From: Cochliopodium minus
Lineage: Eukaryota > Discosea > Himatismenida > Cochliopodiidae
Length of the DNA stretch: 64,000 nt
Direction: 5' to 3'
Assembly (NCBI GenBank): GCA_024220525.1
Contig: JAMYWO010000038.1
Location: 1-64,000, forward strand
The notes below the pieces were generated by a model. It had not been told where the DNA came from. It saw nothing but the letters and a program-made list of their open reading frames with translations, and searched no databases. This document shows positions 25,201 through 34,999 of the stretch, piece after piece; positions within the stretch are counted from its first letter, which is position 1; each line of letters starts with the position of its first letter. The position numbers and the translations under genes are program-made.

Positions 25201-26338
25201 AAATATATTTTTTATTAATGAAAAATAGTGTAATGGAATGGATAATTTCCCAAATTACGTAGGAGCAATAAAAATGGCGGGAGCAGTAGGGGATGTACAC
25301 GCAACATTGACGACAACAAATCAAGTTGATTTACAAGTTTTTTCTCAAGATGTCCCTTTTGGTGAAACCAATCTTAACTATACCCTTTCTCGTTTCAACA
25401 ACTGTACTCATGGTGGTCCTCTTGACATCTGTACTTTATTTCTTTTAAAATCACAATTTATTTTATTAATGTCTTTAAATTAATTCTTATTTTTATTGTT
25501 ATTTTTTAAATTAATATTTTTTAAATAAATAATTCTTATTTTTAAATTTTATTAATATTTTTTAAATTAAATTTTTAAATAAACAATTCTTATTTTAAAA
25601 TTTTAATTTCTTTCTTTTTATAATAATCTAGGTACACTTTGTGCAGTATTAAAATGTGATGCAAATGTCCACTTGGGTAGTGCTTGGATCGAAAACAATC
25701 CTAGATTTACTGCTGTCAAACTTTCTTACCAAAACAAAAATGTAAATTTAATTTAATCTCCTTCTTTCATTTTATTTTATTTCATTTTATTTCATTTTAT
25801 TTCATTTTATTTCATTTTATTTCATTTTATTTCATTTTATTTCATTTTATTTCATTTTATTTCATTTTATTTCATTTTATTTCATTTTATTTAAAATAGG
25901 TCGTGATGGTAACAATGCCAGGAGAATCATTATTAGAATTGGGATGGCAAATCAGAAATGATACTTTGAACTTGGGTTATGATCAAACCTTTTTGTTAGG
26001 TTTTCTTTTCATTTATTTTAATTTTAATTTTAATTCAAATTATCTTTTATAAAGGATACTCAAACAATCACATGGGTTACTTTGCAACACCAAATGAATA
26101 TGTAAAAAAAAAAAAATTTATAAAATTTTTCTTTTAAAAATTTTCAGGATATTGGTGGTTATGAATCTCAATTGACTCTCTGGGGAATGTAAAATCTTTT
26201 TATTCAAAAATTCTTCTTTAATTTGTTTATTCGATTCTTTTCAGAAACACTTCAAGTTACATTAGACAAGGTTGCTACTCTGTTGCTTCTAAATTAGGTT
26301 TCATGATCAAAAATAACAAACTCACAAGAAAAATTTAA
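22258..26338 (+). CDS. ASAH2: Neutral/alkaline ceramidase-like protein, secreted
   Basis: About 20 short exons, most 30-200 bp. The N-terminus is a signal peptide (MILKIIVFSLFVYFVHSQL). The neutral ceramidase N-terminal domain runs in order: NAGAAKIDATLPMGVPLAGY, IGVQSPIYTRALVLQ, MDGIGADG, the zinc-binding ILSGSHSHSGPGAVSPEFLW, ATLWNFAIHGV, LFTNADAGDIDPAPG, GSAWIENNPRFTAVKL, VTMPGESLLELGWQI, then YSNNHMGYFATPNEYDIGGY and ESQLTLWG. The enzyme hydrolyses ceramide to sphingosine and fatty acid outside the cell or in endosomes. At roughly 450-500 residues it seems to lack the C-terminal Ig-like domain of the ~700-residue animal enzyme, resembling short microbial forms. Several introns hold simple repeats. 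Confidence 0.85.
24861..24996. repeat. 16-bp tandem repeat in ceramidase intron
   Basis: About eight copies of a 16-base unit (TTATATCTAATTTCCC, or with CTC at the end) run in tandem within the intron after the NADAGD exon. CCC and CTC forms alternate, suggesting a 32-bp higher-order unit. No coding capacity. Confidence 0.8.
25781..25892. repeat. 10-bp tandem array (TTCATTTTAT) in ceramidase intron
   Basis: Eleven perfect copies of a 10-base unit, with degenerate copies just upstream, fill most of one intron. The unit differs by one or two bases from that of the larger 10-bp array at 30211-30660. Confidence 0.9.
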
Positions 26339-26380
26339 TCTGTCCTCCATATAATTTGATATCTTTTCTTTTGAAAGTTT

Positions 26381-26441
26381 AATTAAAAAAAATTAAATTG
26401 ATAAAAAAAAAAAAAATTGAAATCTTTAAAATGTCAATGAA
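26381..26441 (+). repeat. Direct repeat, copy 1, spanning RDM1 start codon
   Basis: A 61-base stretch including the poly-A leader and ATGTCAATGAAT start of the RDM1 gene. It recurs almost exactly at 27256-27317, just after that gene's stop. The only difference seen is the length of one A-run (13 versus 14). Confidence 0.9.
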
Positions 26442-27234
26442 TGAATTAATATTCTTCAAAATACCACCACAAGATACCAAATTATTTATTTCCAATATCA
26501 ATATTGAAGCATCCGAAGAAGAATTTTATGATATATTTGGAAAATATGGATTAATTTATTCTCTTAAAATTAGCAGAGAAAAGAAGGAATCAGAATTTAA
26601 CAACAATAATAGTATTAAAATTTGATTTTTTTTTTAATTCATGTCATTATTATATTATATTATAAAGCAACATGGGGAATAATCACATTCTATTCAATTT
26701 CCAGTGCATTGATCGCAAAAAGAGAATTGCATGAAAAAGAAATACAAGGAACAAAAATATTTATAAAGTTTTATCAAAAAAATAAATCTAAAGCTCTCTT
26801 CGATAATACTTTGCCCATCAATAATTGTGTTGAATTGGCAAATTATTATTTTGGATTTGATGGTAAATATTTTCTTCAAATAATTTCATAGAAATTATTA
26901 TTTTAAATAAATTGAAGGTTGGTCGACAAAAATAGTTTCTTTTGCACAAGAAAAAATGGAAAAGTTAGGAGAAAAATGGAGTTGTACATTTAATGCGATA
27001 ATAAGGTTGGAAATAAAAGTGGGAGGAGAAAATAAAATAATAAATGGTGTCACAAGCGTCACAAAAGAGGGAGAGGACATGGGTTCTTGTTATCACTTTA
27101 CAAAGAAAACTGCCATTTCAGACGCAATCAAAAAAGCTTTTTCTATGATCGTGATAATTTCTCTGGCTTCTGGGAAAGTTGCTGTTCATTTGTTGTCTGA
27201 TGATGTCGAAGTTTGGGGAAAAAAAGATGATTAA
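26430..27234 (+). CDS. RDM1: RAD52 motif-containing protein 1 (RRM plus RAD52-like motif)
   Basis: Three exons (26430-about 26612, about 26669-26863, about 26920-27234). The N-terminus is an RNA-recognition motif: KLFISNINIEASEEEFYDIF, WGIITFYSISSALIAKREL, GTKIFIKFYQKN. The second half carries the RAD52-like motif in the arrangement of vertebrate RDM1: NCVELANYYFGFDGWSTKIV, KWSCTFNAIIRLEI, then SDAIKKAFSMIVIISLASGK and VAVHL. RDM1 is a nuclear/nucleolar protein linked to recombination, double-strand break repair and cisplatin response in vertebrates. Length is about 230 residues versus about 280 in human. A 61-bp block around its start codon is duplicated immediately after its stop codon. Confidence 0.82.
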
Positions 27235-27255
27235 TTTTTGCCAAAATATGTATAA

Positions 27256-27317
27256 AATTAAAAAAAATTAAATTGATAAAAAAAAAAAAAATTGAAATCT
27301 TTAAAATGTCAATGAAT
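27256..27317 (+). repeat. Direct repeat, copy 2, downstream of RDM1
   Basis: Near-identical copy of 26381-26441, including the A-rich leader and the first four codons of RDM1. After ATGTCAATGAAT it diverges at once into AT-rich sequence with no further RDM1 coding. It looks like the scar of a tandem duplication or a template-switch event. Confidence 0.9.
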
Positions 27318-27407
27318 ATTAAAAAAAGTTCAAATTCAAATAGGTTTTTATTGGAATGAATTTGAAAATAGAAAGAATTTTTAATTATAAATAGAAAACT
27401 GGAAAGT

Positions 27408-28748
27408 TTATCCAATGTTTCCAACAATGCTGGAGCATTTGATGTCTCCTTTGGAAGTGGTTAAAAGAACGCCTTTGTAAGTAGCTTGGAATTGTTGATT
27501 GGTTTTGAGATGTTGTTGAACAGATTCCCAAATCTTTTTTTTGGGATTGAGAACCTTTTCTGGTTGATATTCGCTTCCCTCACACTTTATCACGTCTCCC
27601 ACTGGTGTCTCTTCATTTACTCTTAAAATTTCAACCTGAGTATGAGACTCGTTGGAAGCGCAAAGGACCATACCATTACTGTTGACACCTCTCATAGGTC
27701 TTTCTTTTAAGTTGCAAAGAACCAAAACTTTTGTTCCCAACAATTTTTCTTTGTCGATAAACTTTCTTAATCCACTCACTATCGTACGCTTTTCTTTCTC
27801 TCCCACATCAATCTTTGAAACATAAAGGGAATCCACTTCAGAGCTGGGATGATTATCAATCTCCTCTATTCTTCCCACCTTTATCTCCAATTTTCCAAAA
27901 TTGTTCTCCTCTCCTTTTTCTCCTCCTTTCTCTCCTCCTTTGTTTCCTCCCTTGTTTCCTCCTTTCTCTCCTTTCTCTCCTTTTTGGTTTTCTTGTGGTT
28001 GTTGAGGTTTTTCTTCTTTCTTTTTTGGTTCAAGTTTTTTAGGTTCAGTGTAAAGCAAATTAATTTCCAATCTTTTAAAGAAATTGCTTTTGTCCAAATG
28101 TTGGATATGATCGAACCATCTGGTCACATTTACGTTTCTATTTCTGTCATCTTTTTCAAAAAATTCCTAAGTGGTATAATTTCAAAAAAAAAAAAAGAAT
28201 ATTAGCCTTTTTGATCCTTTTAAAAATGAAAAAGTTTTACATAGGAAGGATAAATTGAAGAGAAAAGATATAAATCTCCAACAGTAAATTTATTGTTATC
28301 AATGAAGACGAGAGTTGAAAGATGCTTATCTAATCTTTGAAGTAAACCCAATAAAGGACTGATATTCTCTTTAGTTGTGTTTGATTTTACTATTCTTTCT
28401 CCGAATGAAAACCATGTTTTGAGATTTTTATCGTTAGAAGCAGGCGAAAAAGGATTTTTTAATTTTGAAATCAAATAATCTGGATATTAACAATTATAAG
28501 TACCAACAATATATTGAAAATATAATAAGTATGTTAATTTTCCATGAAAATTGATTATAAATATCAAAAGTACTGTTTATTGATTTACCAACAATTTCTA
28601 TTGCCCCCTTAACAGTCTTCTCTCCATCTATCAAGCTGGCCTCTTGATTAGTTTCAATATGAACATTTTGAAAATCGTTTGAGAAAGATAAAAAAGATCT
28701 GACATAAATAGTCTCCCAATTTGTTATATTTGGTAAAGTGAGTTTCAT
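27408..28748 (-). CDS. AIMP1: Arc1p/AIMP1-like tRNA-binding aminoacyl-tRNA synthetase cofactor
   Basis: Three exons (28748..28589, 28479..28241, 28166..27408) join to 385 residues. The N-terminal third has a GST-like helical domain (LLGLLQRLDKHLSTLVFIDN, KFTVGDLYLFSSIYPSY), as in Arc1p and synthetases that assemble through GST folds. A lysine/glycine linker (GEKGGNKGG repeats) follows. The C-terminal EMAPII/OB-fold tRNA-binding domain is clear: FGKLEIKVGRIEEIDNHP, LYVSKIDVGEKEKRTIVSGL, LVLCNLKERPMRGVNSNGM, VLCASNES, ending VLLTTSKGDIKCSSIVGNIG. Such proteins hold Met-, Glu- or other synthetases in a complex and deliver tRNA. Arc1p-like order (GST then EMAPII) rather than free TyrRS tail. Divergent from the gene at 28840, 91 bp away. 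Confidence 0.88.
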
Positions 28749-28839
28749 TTTTTGAAATAATACTTTTTGATAGTTAATTCAAAAGAAGTCTTTTTTTTTT
28801 ATTTTGAGAAAATTATAAAAAATAGAAACTCTTAATTAC

Positions 28840-31800
28840 ATGTATAAAGAATTATTCAATTGTAGTGGAATTACATCTGAAATGATTTATAAAAATGTTC
28901 CCAATAAAAATATATCATCACAAATTCTTTATTCAATGAATAGAAGGTTACCATCAAAATCAGATATAAAGTTCTTCAAAGAAGAATATAAAATCGATTT
29001 TGACAAAAAATTGAAAAGAAAAGAAGGGCTCCAATCAGATCTACGTCCTAAAAAAGGAATTTGTTCAATATGTCAATCTGAAGGGATAATAGCAAAAAAA
29101 ATATGCGAAACTTGTTGTTATTTATTGAAGGTAACAATCAATTTTTTAAAAAATTAAAATTTTATTGATAAATTGGATCAATAAAAAAAGGGAGGATGTG
29201 GAGAACATAGAAACAATAAAATTATACCCAAGTTTGGATTTGGAAGTTGGAGAGATAGTTATCATAATAGGATGGGTTATTACGAATCAATTCATTATGG
29301 TCTTTCCATTTTTCAAAAAAATGTGTTGGAATTAAATTACGAAGAAGCCTCCAAAATGTTATCCATCTCATTTTGTTATTTCCATCAATTCCCCATTTCC
29401 CTCATTTCCATTCTCTTTGAAATTGCCAAATCTCTTTACCCTTTTCCTCCTCTTGATCCTTGGCAGCGTTTTTTTTATTCTGATTTTCTCTCCAATTTGT
29501 TCCCTTCTTTTTCCAACTCCTACAAACGTTTTCACATTGTATCCCTTTTTTTTATTTTCAATTTCTTCATTTAAAGTATTTTTAAATTAATTTTTTATTT
29601 TTTTTTATTATTTATTTTTATTTTATTATTATTTATTTTTATTTTTATTATTTATTATTTATTATTTATTATTTATTATTTATTATTTATTTTTATTTTT
29701 ATTTTATTTTTATTTTGTTAAATTTTTGTTTAATTTAATATTATTTAATTTTCATTTTAAATTTTTAGAAATTGATAAGTATCTGCGAAATATTATTCGA
29801 GAGACTCTCTTTTTGTGGTTTTACAGATGCATCCTGCCGTAAAAATATAAAAATATAGAAATATGATAATAATTAAAAAAAAATATAAATAAAAATATAA
29901 TATAATAAAATATAATAAAATATAAATATATGTAGAAATAAAAATATAATAAAATATATAAATAAAATTAAAATATAAAATGTAGAAATATGATAATATA
30001 AAATTTAGAAATATGATAATATAAAATTTAATAAAAATGTAGAAATAATAAAACTTTTTTTTTAAAAAAAGATGGAGACTTTGAAAAGATAGAATATTTT
30101 GAAAAACATTCCATTAACAATCCTTATCAACAGCTCATCCTAGGTTTCCCAAAAAAAAAAATTTTTTAAAATTTGGAAATTTGACATATTTTGATATCTT
30201 TTTCCAATTTTTCAATTTATTTTAATTTATTTCAATTTATTTCAATTTATTTCAATTTATTTCAATTTATTTCAATTTATTTTAATTTATTTCAATTTAT
30301 TTCAATTTATTTCAATTTATTTCAATTTATTTCAATTTATTTCAATTTATTTCAATTTATTTCAATTTATTTCAATTTATTTCAATTTATTTCAATTTAT
30401 TTCAATTTATTTCAATTTATTTCAATTTATTTCAATTTATTTCAATTTATTTCAATTTATTTCAATTTATTTCAATTTATTTCAATTTATTTCAATTTAT
30501 TTCAATTTATTTCAATTTATTTCAATTTATTTCAATTTATTTCAATTTATTTCAATTTATTTCAATTTATTTCAATTTATTTCAATTTATTTCAATTTAT
30601 TTCAATTTATTTCAATTTATTTCAATTTATTTCAATTTATTTCAATTTATTTCAATTTATTTAATTTAATTGAATTTATTTCAATTTTTTTATTTTAATT
30701 TTATTTTTTATTTTAATTTATTTTAATTTATTTTGAAATGAAAAAGGAAAGATAAGGGGAATGGGGATGATGTATTGTTATAAAAAATTAAAGATACTGG
30801 GAAGAAAGTATGGGAAAAAGAAAGAGGGAATAGAAAAAGAAAGAATTAAAAATGAAGTGATTTATTTAACAAGAAAATACGAAGATAGTATTAATAAATT
30901 AGGAAATTTATTTTCTTTTTCACTTTATTACATTCCCACTCCTTCTTCTTCTCCTTCTTTTTCGATTGATTTCATTTATTCTCCCTCTTCCCTTCTTTAC
31001 CTTTCTTTTTTTCTTAAAAAACAATTTCTTTCCCTCTCCAACCTTTCTTCTTCTCTTCGTTTCCTTTCTTCTTCTTCTCCTCCTCCCTTTTCCTCCTCTT
31101 CTTTCTCCCCTTCTTCCTCTACTTCCTCCTCTTATTTCCCCTCTCCTACTTTCTCTACTCCTTCTTTTACTCCCTCTAACCCCTCCTCTTCTTCTCTTTC
31201 CTCTCTCCATTTCTTCTCCAACAGTAATAATACTATCAATAATAACAATATCAATAATACCGATAATACCGATAATACTATTAATAACAATATTAATAAT
31301 ACCAATATCAATAATAATACTATTAATAACAATATTAATACCAATATCAATAACAATACTATTAATAACAATATCAATAATAATAATATTAATAACAATA
31401 TTAATACCAATATTAATGATCCCAATAATAACAATATCAATAATAGTGGTGATAAAAAAGAAAATGAAAAAGAAAAGGAGAGAAGAGAAAAGGAGATAGG
31501 AGAAAAAGAAGTGGAGAAAAAAGTGAGGAGAAAAGAAGGGATCAACATTAAAGATTTTTTCATTAACAATCTCTCTACTTTCATTTCCCTCCCCCTCTTT
31601 CTTTTCAAGGAGGATGATGAGGGAGGAGAAGAAGAGGACAATGAAGACATGCAAGATGAAATCTTTACAGAAAATGAAAATGAAAATATGGATACAAAAG
31701 AAAAAGAAGAGATAGAAGAGGTAGAAGAGGTAAATAAAAATAAAGAAAATAATGTAAATAAAAATAATGTAAATAAAAATAAAGAAAGTAATGTAAATAA

Positions 31801-32977
31801 AAATAATGTAAATAAAAATAAAGAAAATAATTTAAATAATAATAATGTAAATAAAGAAAGTAATGTAAATAAAAATAAAGAAAATAATGTAAATAAAAAT
31901 AAAGGAGGAGGAAAAGCAAGGAAGGGAGAAAAGAAAAAAGGGAAAAAAGAAAAAGAAAAGATGAAAAAAGAAAAGGGAATGGTAGAGTCTTTCTTTTTTA
32001 TGATGAATGGGAGTGTAATGTACTGGGATTGTCCCAAATATCTTTCCTCTTTTCTTTCTTTTTCAAAAAGATATTTTCTTTTTCTTTCTTCCCTTCTTCC
32101 TTCCCTCTTTTCTCTTCATCCCTCCCTCCTTTCCCTTTTTCTTCTCCTCCTTTCTTCTTTCTCTCTTCTTTCTTCCCCCCTTTCCCTCTCTTCTCTCTCT
32201 CCCTCTCCTTCTCCCTCTCTTTCTCCTCCGCCTTCTCTAGGAGAGAAAGAAGGAAAGCAATTTATGAAAAAAGTGATTGAAAAAATTCAACTCAGACTCT
32301 TTCACATTGATCCCTCTCTCCCTTTCCATCATCATCATCTCTACGTTCTTACCAACAACAATAACAATAACAATCTAGATTTACCCAACAACACAAATAC
32401 CTTTAACTATGTAGATAATAAGAATAATGATAATGATAATAATGATATAAACAATAATAATAATAATGATAATGACAATAATAATAAAAATAATGATATA
32501 AACAATAATAATAATAATATTATAAATGATAATAATAATGATAATAAAAATAAAAATAATAATGATAATGATAACAATAATAATATAAATAATGATAATG
32601 TAAATAAAGATCCATTTCCAGAAATAGAAAGGTTGAGAGAAATGGTGACATACGAGCCAACAAAGTTTGAGAACTGGGAGAAATTGTCTTTTTTATTTTT
32701 TTCTTTAAATTTTTCTCAAAAACTGTGTTTAAAGAATGAAAGATGGAAAAAATGGATAACTTTTCACATTGAAAATGGGAGATGTAGAGATAAGAAAATC
32801 AACAAAAAGTACTCCCTTTTCAAAGTTTTAATTTCTCTTTTTATTTTCGGCAAAGATTCTCCTCTCTTAATCTCTCATTTTCCAAAAGAACAAATAAGAG
32901 ATGTCTACAACCATCTAAATGAGTATCAATTTTTTGATTTTGAATCTTTCAAAAAAGATATTCAAAAATTGTATTAA
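28840..32977 (+). CDS. Large low-complexity protein of unknown function with N-terminal Cys cluster
   Basis: Five exons join in frame: 28840-about 29130, about 29191-29540, about 29768-29840, about 30072-30142 and 30748-32977. The N-terminus has a probable zinc cluster, ICSICQSEG ... ICETCCY ... GGCGEH, followed by a basic FGFGSWRD segment and helical repeats (LNYEEASKMLSISFCYFHQF). The last exon (about 740 codons) is dominated by low complexity: Ser/Pro blocks, three Asn tracts, Glu/Lys blocks. It ends in a mixed region (EIERLREMVTYEPTKFENWE ... HLNEYQFFDFESFKKDIQ) that looks folded and TPR-like. I do not recognise the family. Intron 4 holds the 45-copy 10-bp array. Confidence 0.6.
30211..30660. 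repeat. 45-copy 10-bp minisatellite (TTCAATTTAT)
   Basis: 450 bp of a 10-base unit in perfect head-to-tail register; 43 copies are identical and two (30221, 30281) carry the same C-to-T change. It sits inside intron 4 of the unknown gene. It is open in one frame (repeating SIYFNLFQFI) only because the unit has no stop there; I do not regard it as coding. The period equals about one helical turn. Confidence 0.95.
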
Positions 32978-33147
32978 AGTCATTTTAAATGTAAAGAAAT
33001 GCTTTTTAATTATTACCAATCAAACTTTCTCTTTATTGTAACCTACAAATAGAATTCTAACATAAAAAAAGATAAAGGTGATATGATATTTTTTAAATTG
33101 TGTTGAATTTTAAAATAATAATAATAAAAATTGTTTTGAATCTTTGA

Positions 33148-33765
33148 ATGGGGCACAACCAAACAAAAATTATCAATAATGTTGATCCAAATACATTTAT
33201 AACAATACACCCTTCTTTGTTGAATGCAAATGTGCAAACAAATTTTACATTTGATAATTATCAAAATGCTAATAACAATACCAGTATCCCAATAGAATCA
33301 AAAGAATTGCTTGAGAGAAATCACAACCTCAAGAGAGAAAATGATATACTCAAATATCAAAATGACATTCTTAACCAGGATATGAAAGAATTGAAAGAAA
33401 AAGTGGAAATATTAGAAAAAAATTCATCCATATTGACAAGATTATTGGCAGAAAATGAATTATTGGAAGCAAATGAGGAAAATAATATAAAAATTATTTC
33501 TGATCATCTTGATAGTAGACAAAGAAAATATAATCAGTAATTTCTCTCAAATATAAATATATAAAAATATATTTATCATATATATTTTTGAATTAGCGAT
33601 TTATTCCAAAAATCTCAGAAATGCAATGCAGAAGGATTATTGCTCAATAATTGTCTCAAAAATTCCAACATTTCAGATTGCAAGCAAAATCAAATACAAT
33701 TCTATTCCTGTATACAATCCACACAAGAATTACTTGATCAATTTGAATCATTGAAGAATCTTTGA
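33148..33765 (+). CDS. MIC19/CHCHD3-like twin-CX9C protein
   Basis: Two exons (33148-33536, 33597-33765) give 185 residues. The start MGHNQTK puts a Gly at position 2, a possible N-myristoylation site. A central coiled coil follows (ELLERNHNLKRENDILKYQN; MKELKEKVEILEKNSSILT). The second exon holds a CHCH domain with exact twin CX9C spacing: C-NAEGLLLNN-C and C-KQNQIQFYS-C, 8 residues apart. This order (myristoylated N-end, coiled coil, CHCH) is that of MIC19/CHCHD3, a MICOS subunit shaping mitochondrial cristae. Twin CX9C proteins are oxidised and trapped in the intermembrane space by Mia40. Orthology to MIC19 is inferred from architecture rather than sequence identity. Confidence 0.7.
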
Positions 33766-33829
33766 ATATTTATAAATAAACAACATTTCCTATATATATT
33801 TTTCACTGACCAAATCAAAATAAAAAAAA

Positions 33830-34129
33830 ATGAATAAGATTAATGTATTGAGGCCAGAAATAAATAGAATATTATTCGTAAAAAATCTACCCTTTACAAT
33901 AACTTCTGAAGAACTATATGAACTGTTTGGAAAATTTGGAGCAATTAGGCAAATAAGAATTGGAAATGAAAATGATACGAGAGGAACAGCTTATGTTGTA
34001 TTTGAAGATATTTATGATTCAAAAATTGCTCAAGAAAAGTTAAATAATTTTAGTGTTGGAAATAGATATTTGGTCGTGCTATATTATCAAAAAGATAAAA
34101 TATCAAACAAGAAAAAGCAACAAAATTAA
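33830..34129 (+). CDS. SF3B6: Splicing factor 3B subunit 6 (p14)
   Basis: A single-exon 99-residue RRM protein that follows SF3B6 closely: [73 protein letters not shown]. The RNP2 (ILFVKNLP) and RNP1-like (GTAYVVFE) strands are intact, and the TRGTAYVV and NRYLVVLYY signatures are specific. In the U2 snRNP p14 contacts SF3B1 and the branch-point adenosine. It is slightly shorter than the 125-residue human protein at the C-terminus. Its stop lies only 26 bp from that of the convergent BSD gene. Confidence 0.95.
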   Translation: MNKINVLRPEINRILFVKNLPFTITSEELYELFGKFGAIRQIRIGNENDTRGTAYVVFEDIYDSKIAQEKLNNFSVGNRYLVVLYYQKDKISNKKKQQN

Positions 34130-34155
34130 AATAATTGAAAATAAGAATTTATTTT

Positions 34156-34999
34156 TTAATTCCATTCTCCCCAATCCTCCTCATTTCCGTCTTTATTTTC
34201 TTCAATGGTGGATGTCTTTTCTTCATCTTTAGATTCTTCTTGGATATCTATTGATTCATTTGGTGTGACCGAATTTTCAATTACACCATCCTCAACAATA
34301 ATGCTGAGTTTATTTTCTTGTTCATTTTCATTATCTTTGGTTAAGGATGTTATTTGTATTTCTTTTGTTATTTGTATTTCATTTGAAGAGGTATTTTTAT
34401 TTTCTGATTCAACTTCTATATCATCCCATTTCATTTCATTTTGGGTATCATGCAAAGCCTTGCTTGCTCTTTCAATCAATTCCGCTCTTTTTAACTCTTT
34501 CTCTTCTAATTTATGTAATCTGAAAAGATATCTATGCCAAAAATCATCATAGTTAACCACATTTGGTACAAATTTCTTATAATTTTCCATTAATATCGCA
34601 GAAGAATTCAATAGATTGGTTATATATTCTGTTTTTGTTGAAAGAAGAAAAGTTTTCTTCCATTCCAAATAATTTTCTTCTTCTGAAGGCTCAATGCAAT
34701 AAGTGCTTGGATTTTGTTGGAGCTCAGAAATTTCTTTCTTTTGACTGATACAAAGAAATATTTTGGTGATTATTTTATTGTATTTTTAAAAAGTCATACT
34801 TATTTATTTCTATCTCTTTTTTTTCATTGGATTCTTCTTTTATGAATAAATTGTTCAGAATAGAATTTGGGTTATTTTTGACTGCTTCCTCTGTATCTTT
34901 TTTGATACTATTCCCAAATTCTTGAAGATCTTCTTTATAAATGTTAATAATAGACTCCCCTGTTTTCTTAAACCAACCCCAAATAGATGAATCTTCCAT
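34156..34999 (-). CDS. BSD-domain protein
   Basis: Two exons (34999..34800, 34744..34156) join to 262 residues. It starts MEDSSIWGWFKKTGESIINI, like BSDC1-type proteins with an N-terminal helix. A BSD domain follows in the second exon: WKKTFLLSTKTEYITNLL, then VNYDDFWHRYLFRLHKLEEK with the conserved Phe-Trp pair. The tail is acidic and disordered and ends in EEDWGEWN, a feature shared by BSDC1-like proteins. The BSD fold occurs in TFIIH p62, synapse-associated proteins and BSDC1; the molecular role of the BSDC1 group is not well defined. Confidence 0.8.

Noticed and set aside
22258-26338. First impression that this was a DNase II or generic secreted hydrolase
   Set aside because: HSHSGPG, NADAGDIDP and NNHMGYFATPNEY are specific to neutral ceramidases.
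30191-30664. A 157-residue open frame of repeating aromatic decapeptides
   Set aside because: It is the 10-bp array read in a frame where the unit happens to lack a stop; it lies in an intron with good donor and acceptor and has no start context.
30920-32037. Long antisense frames (244 and 301 residues) opposite the giant exon
   Set aside because: They are complements of the polypurine/polypyrimidine and Asn-codon blocks and have the expected I/L/R/K/E composition with no domain. The sense strand joins cleanly to upstream exons.
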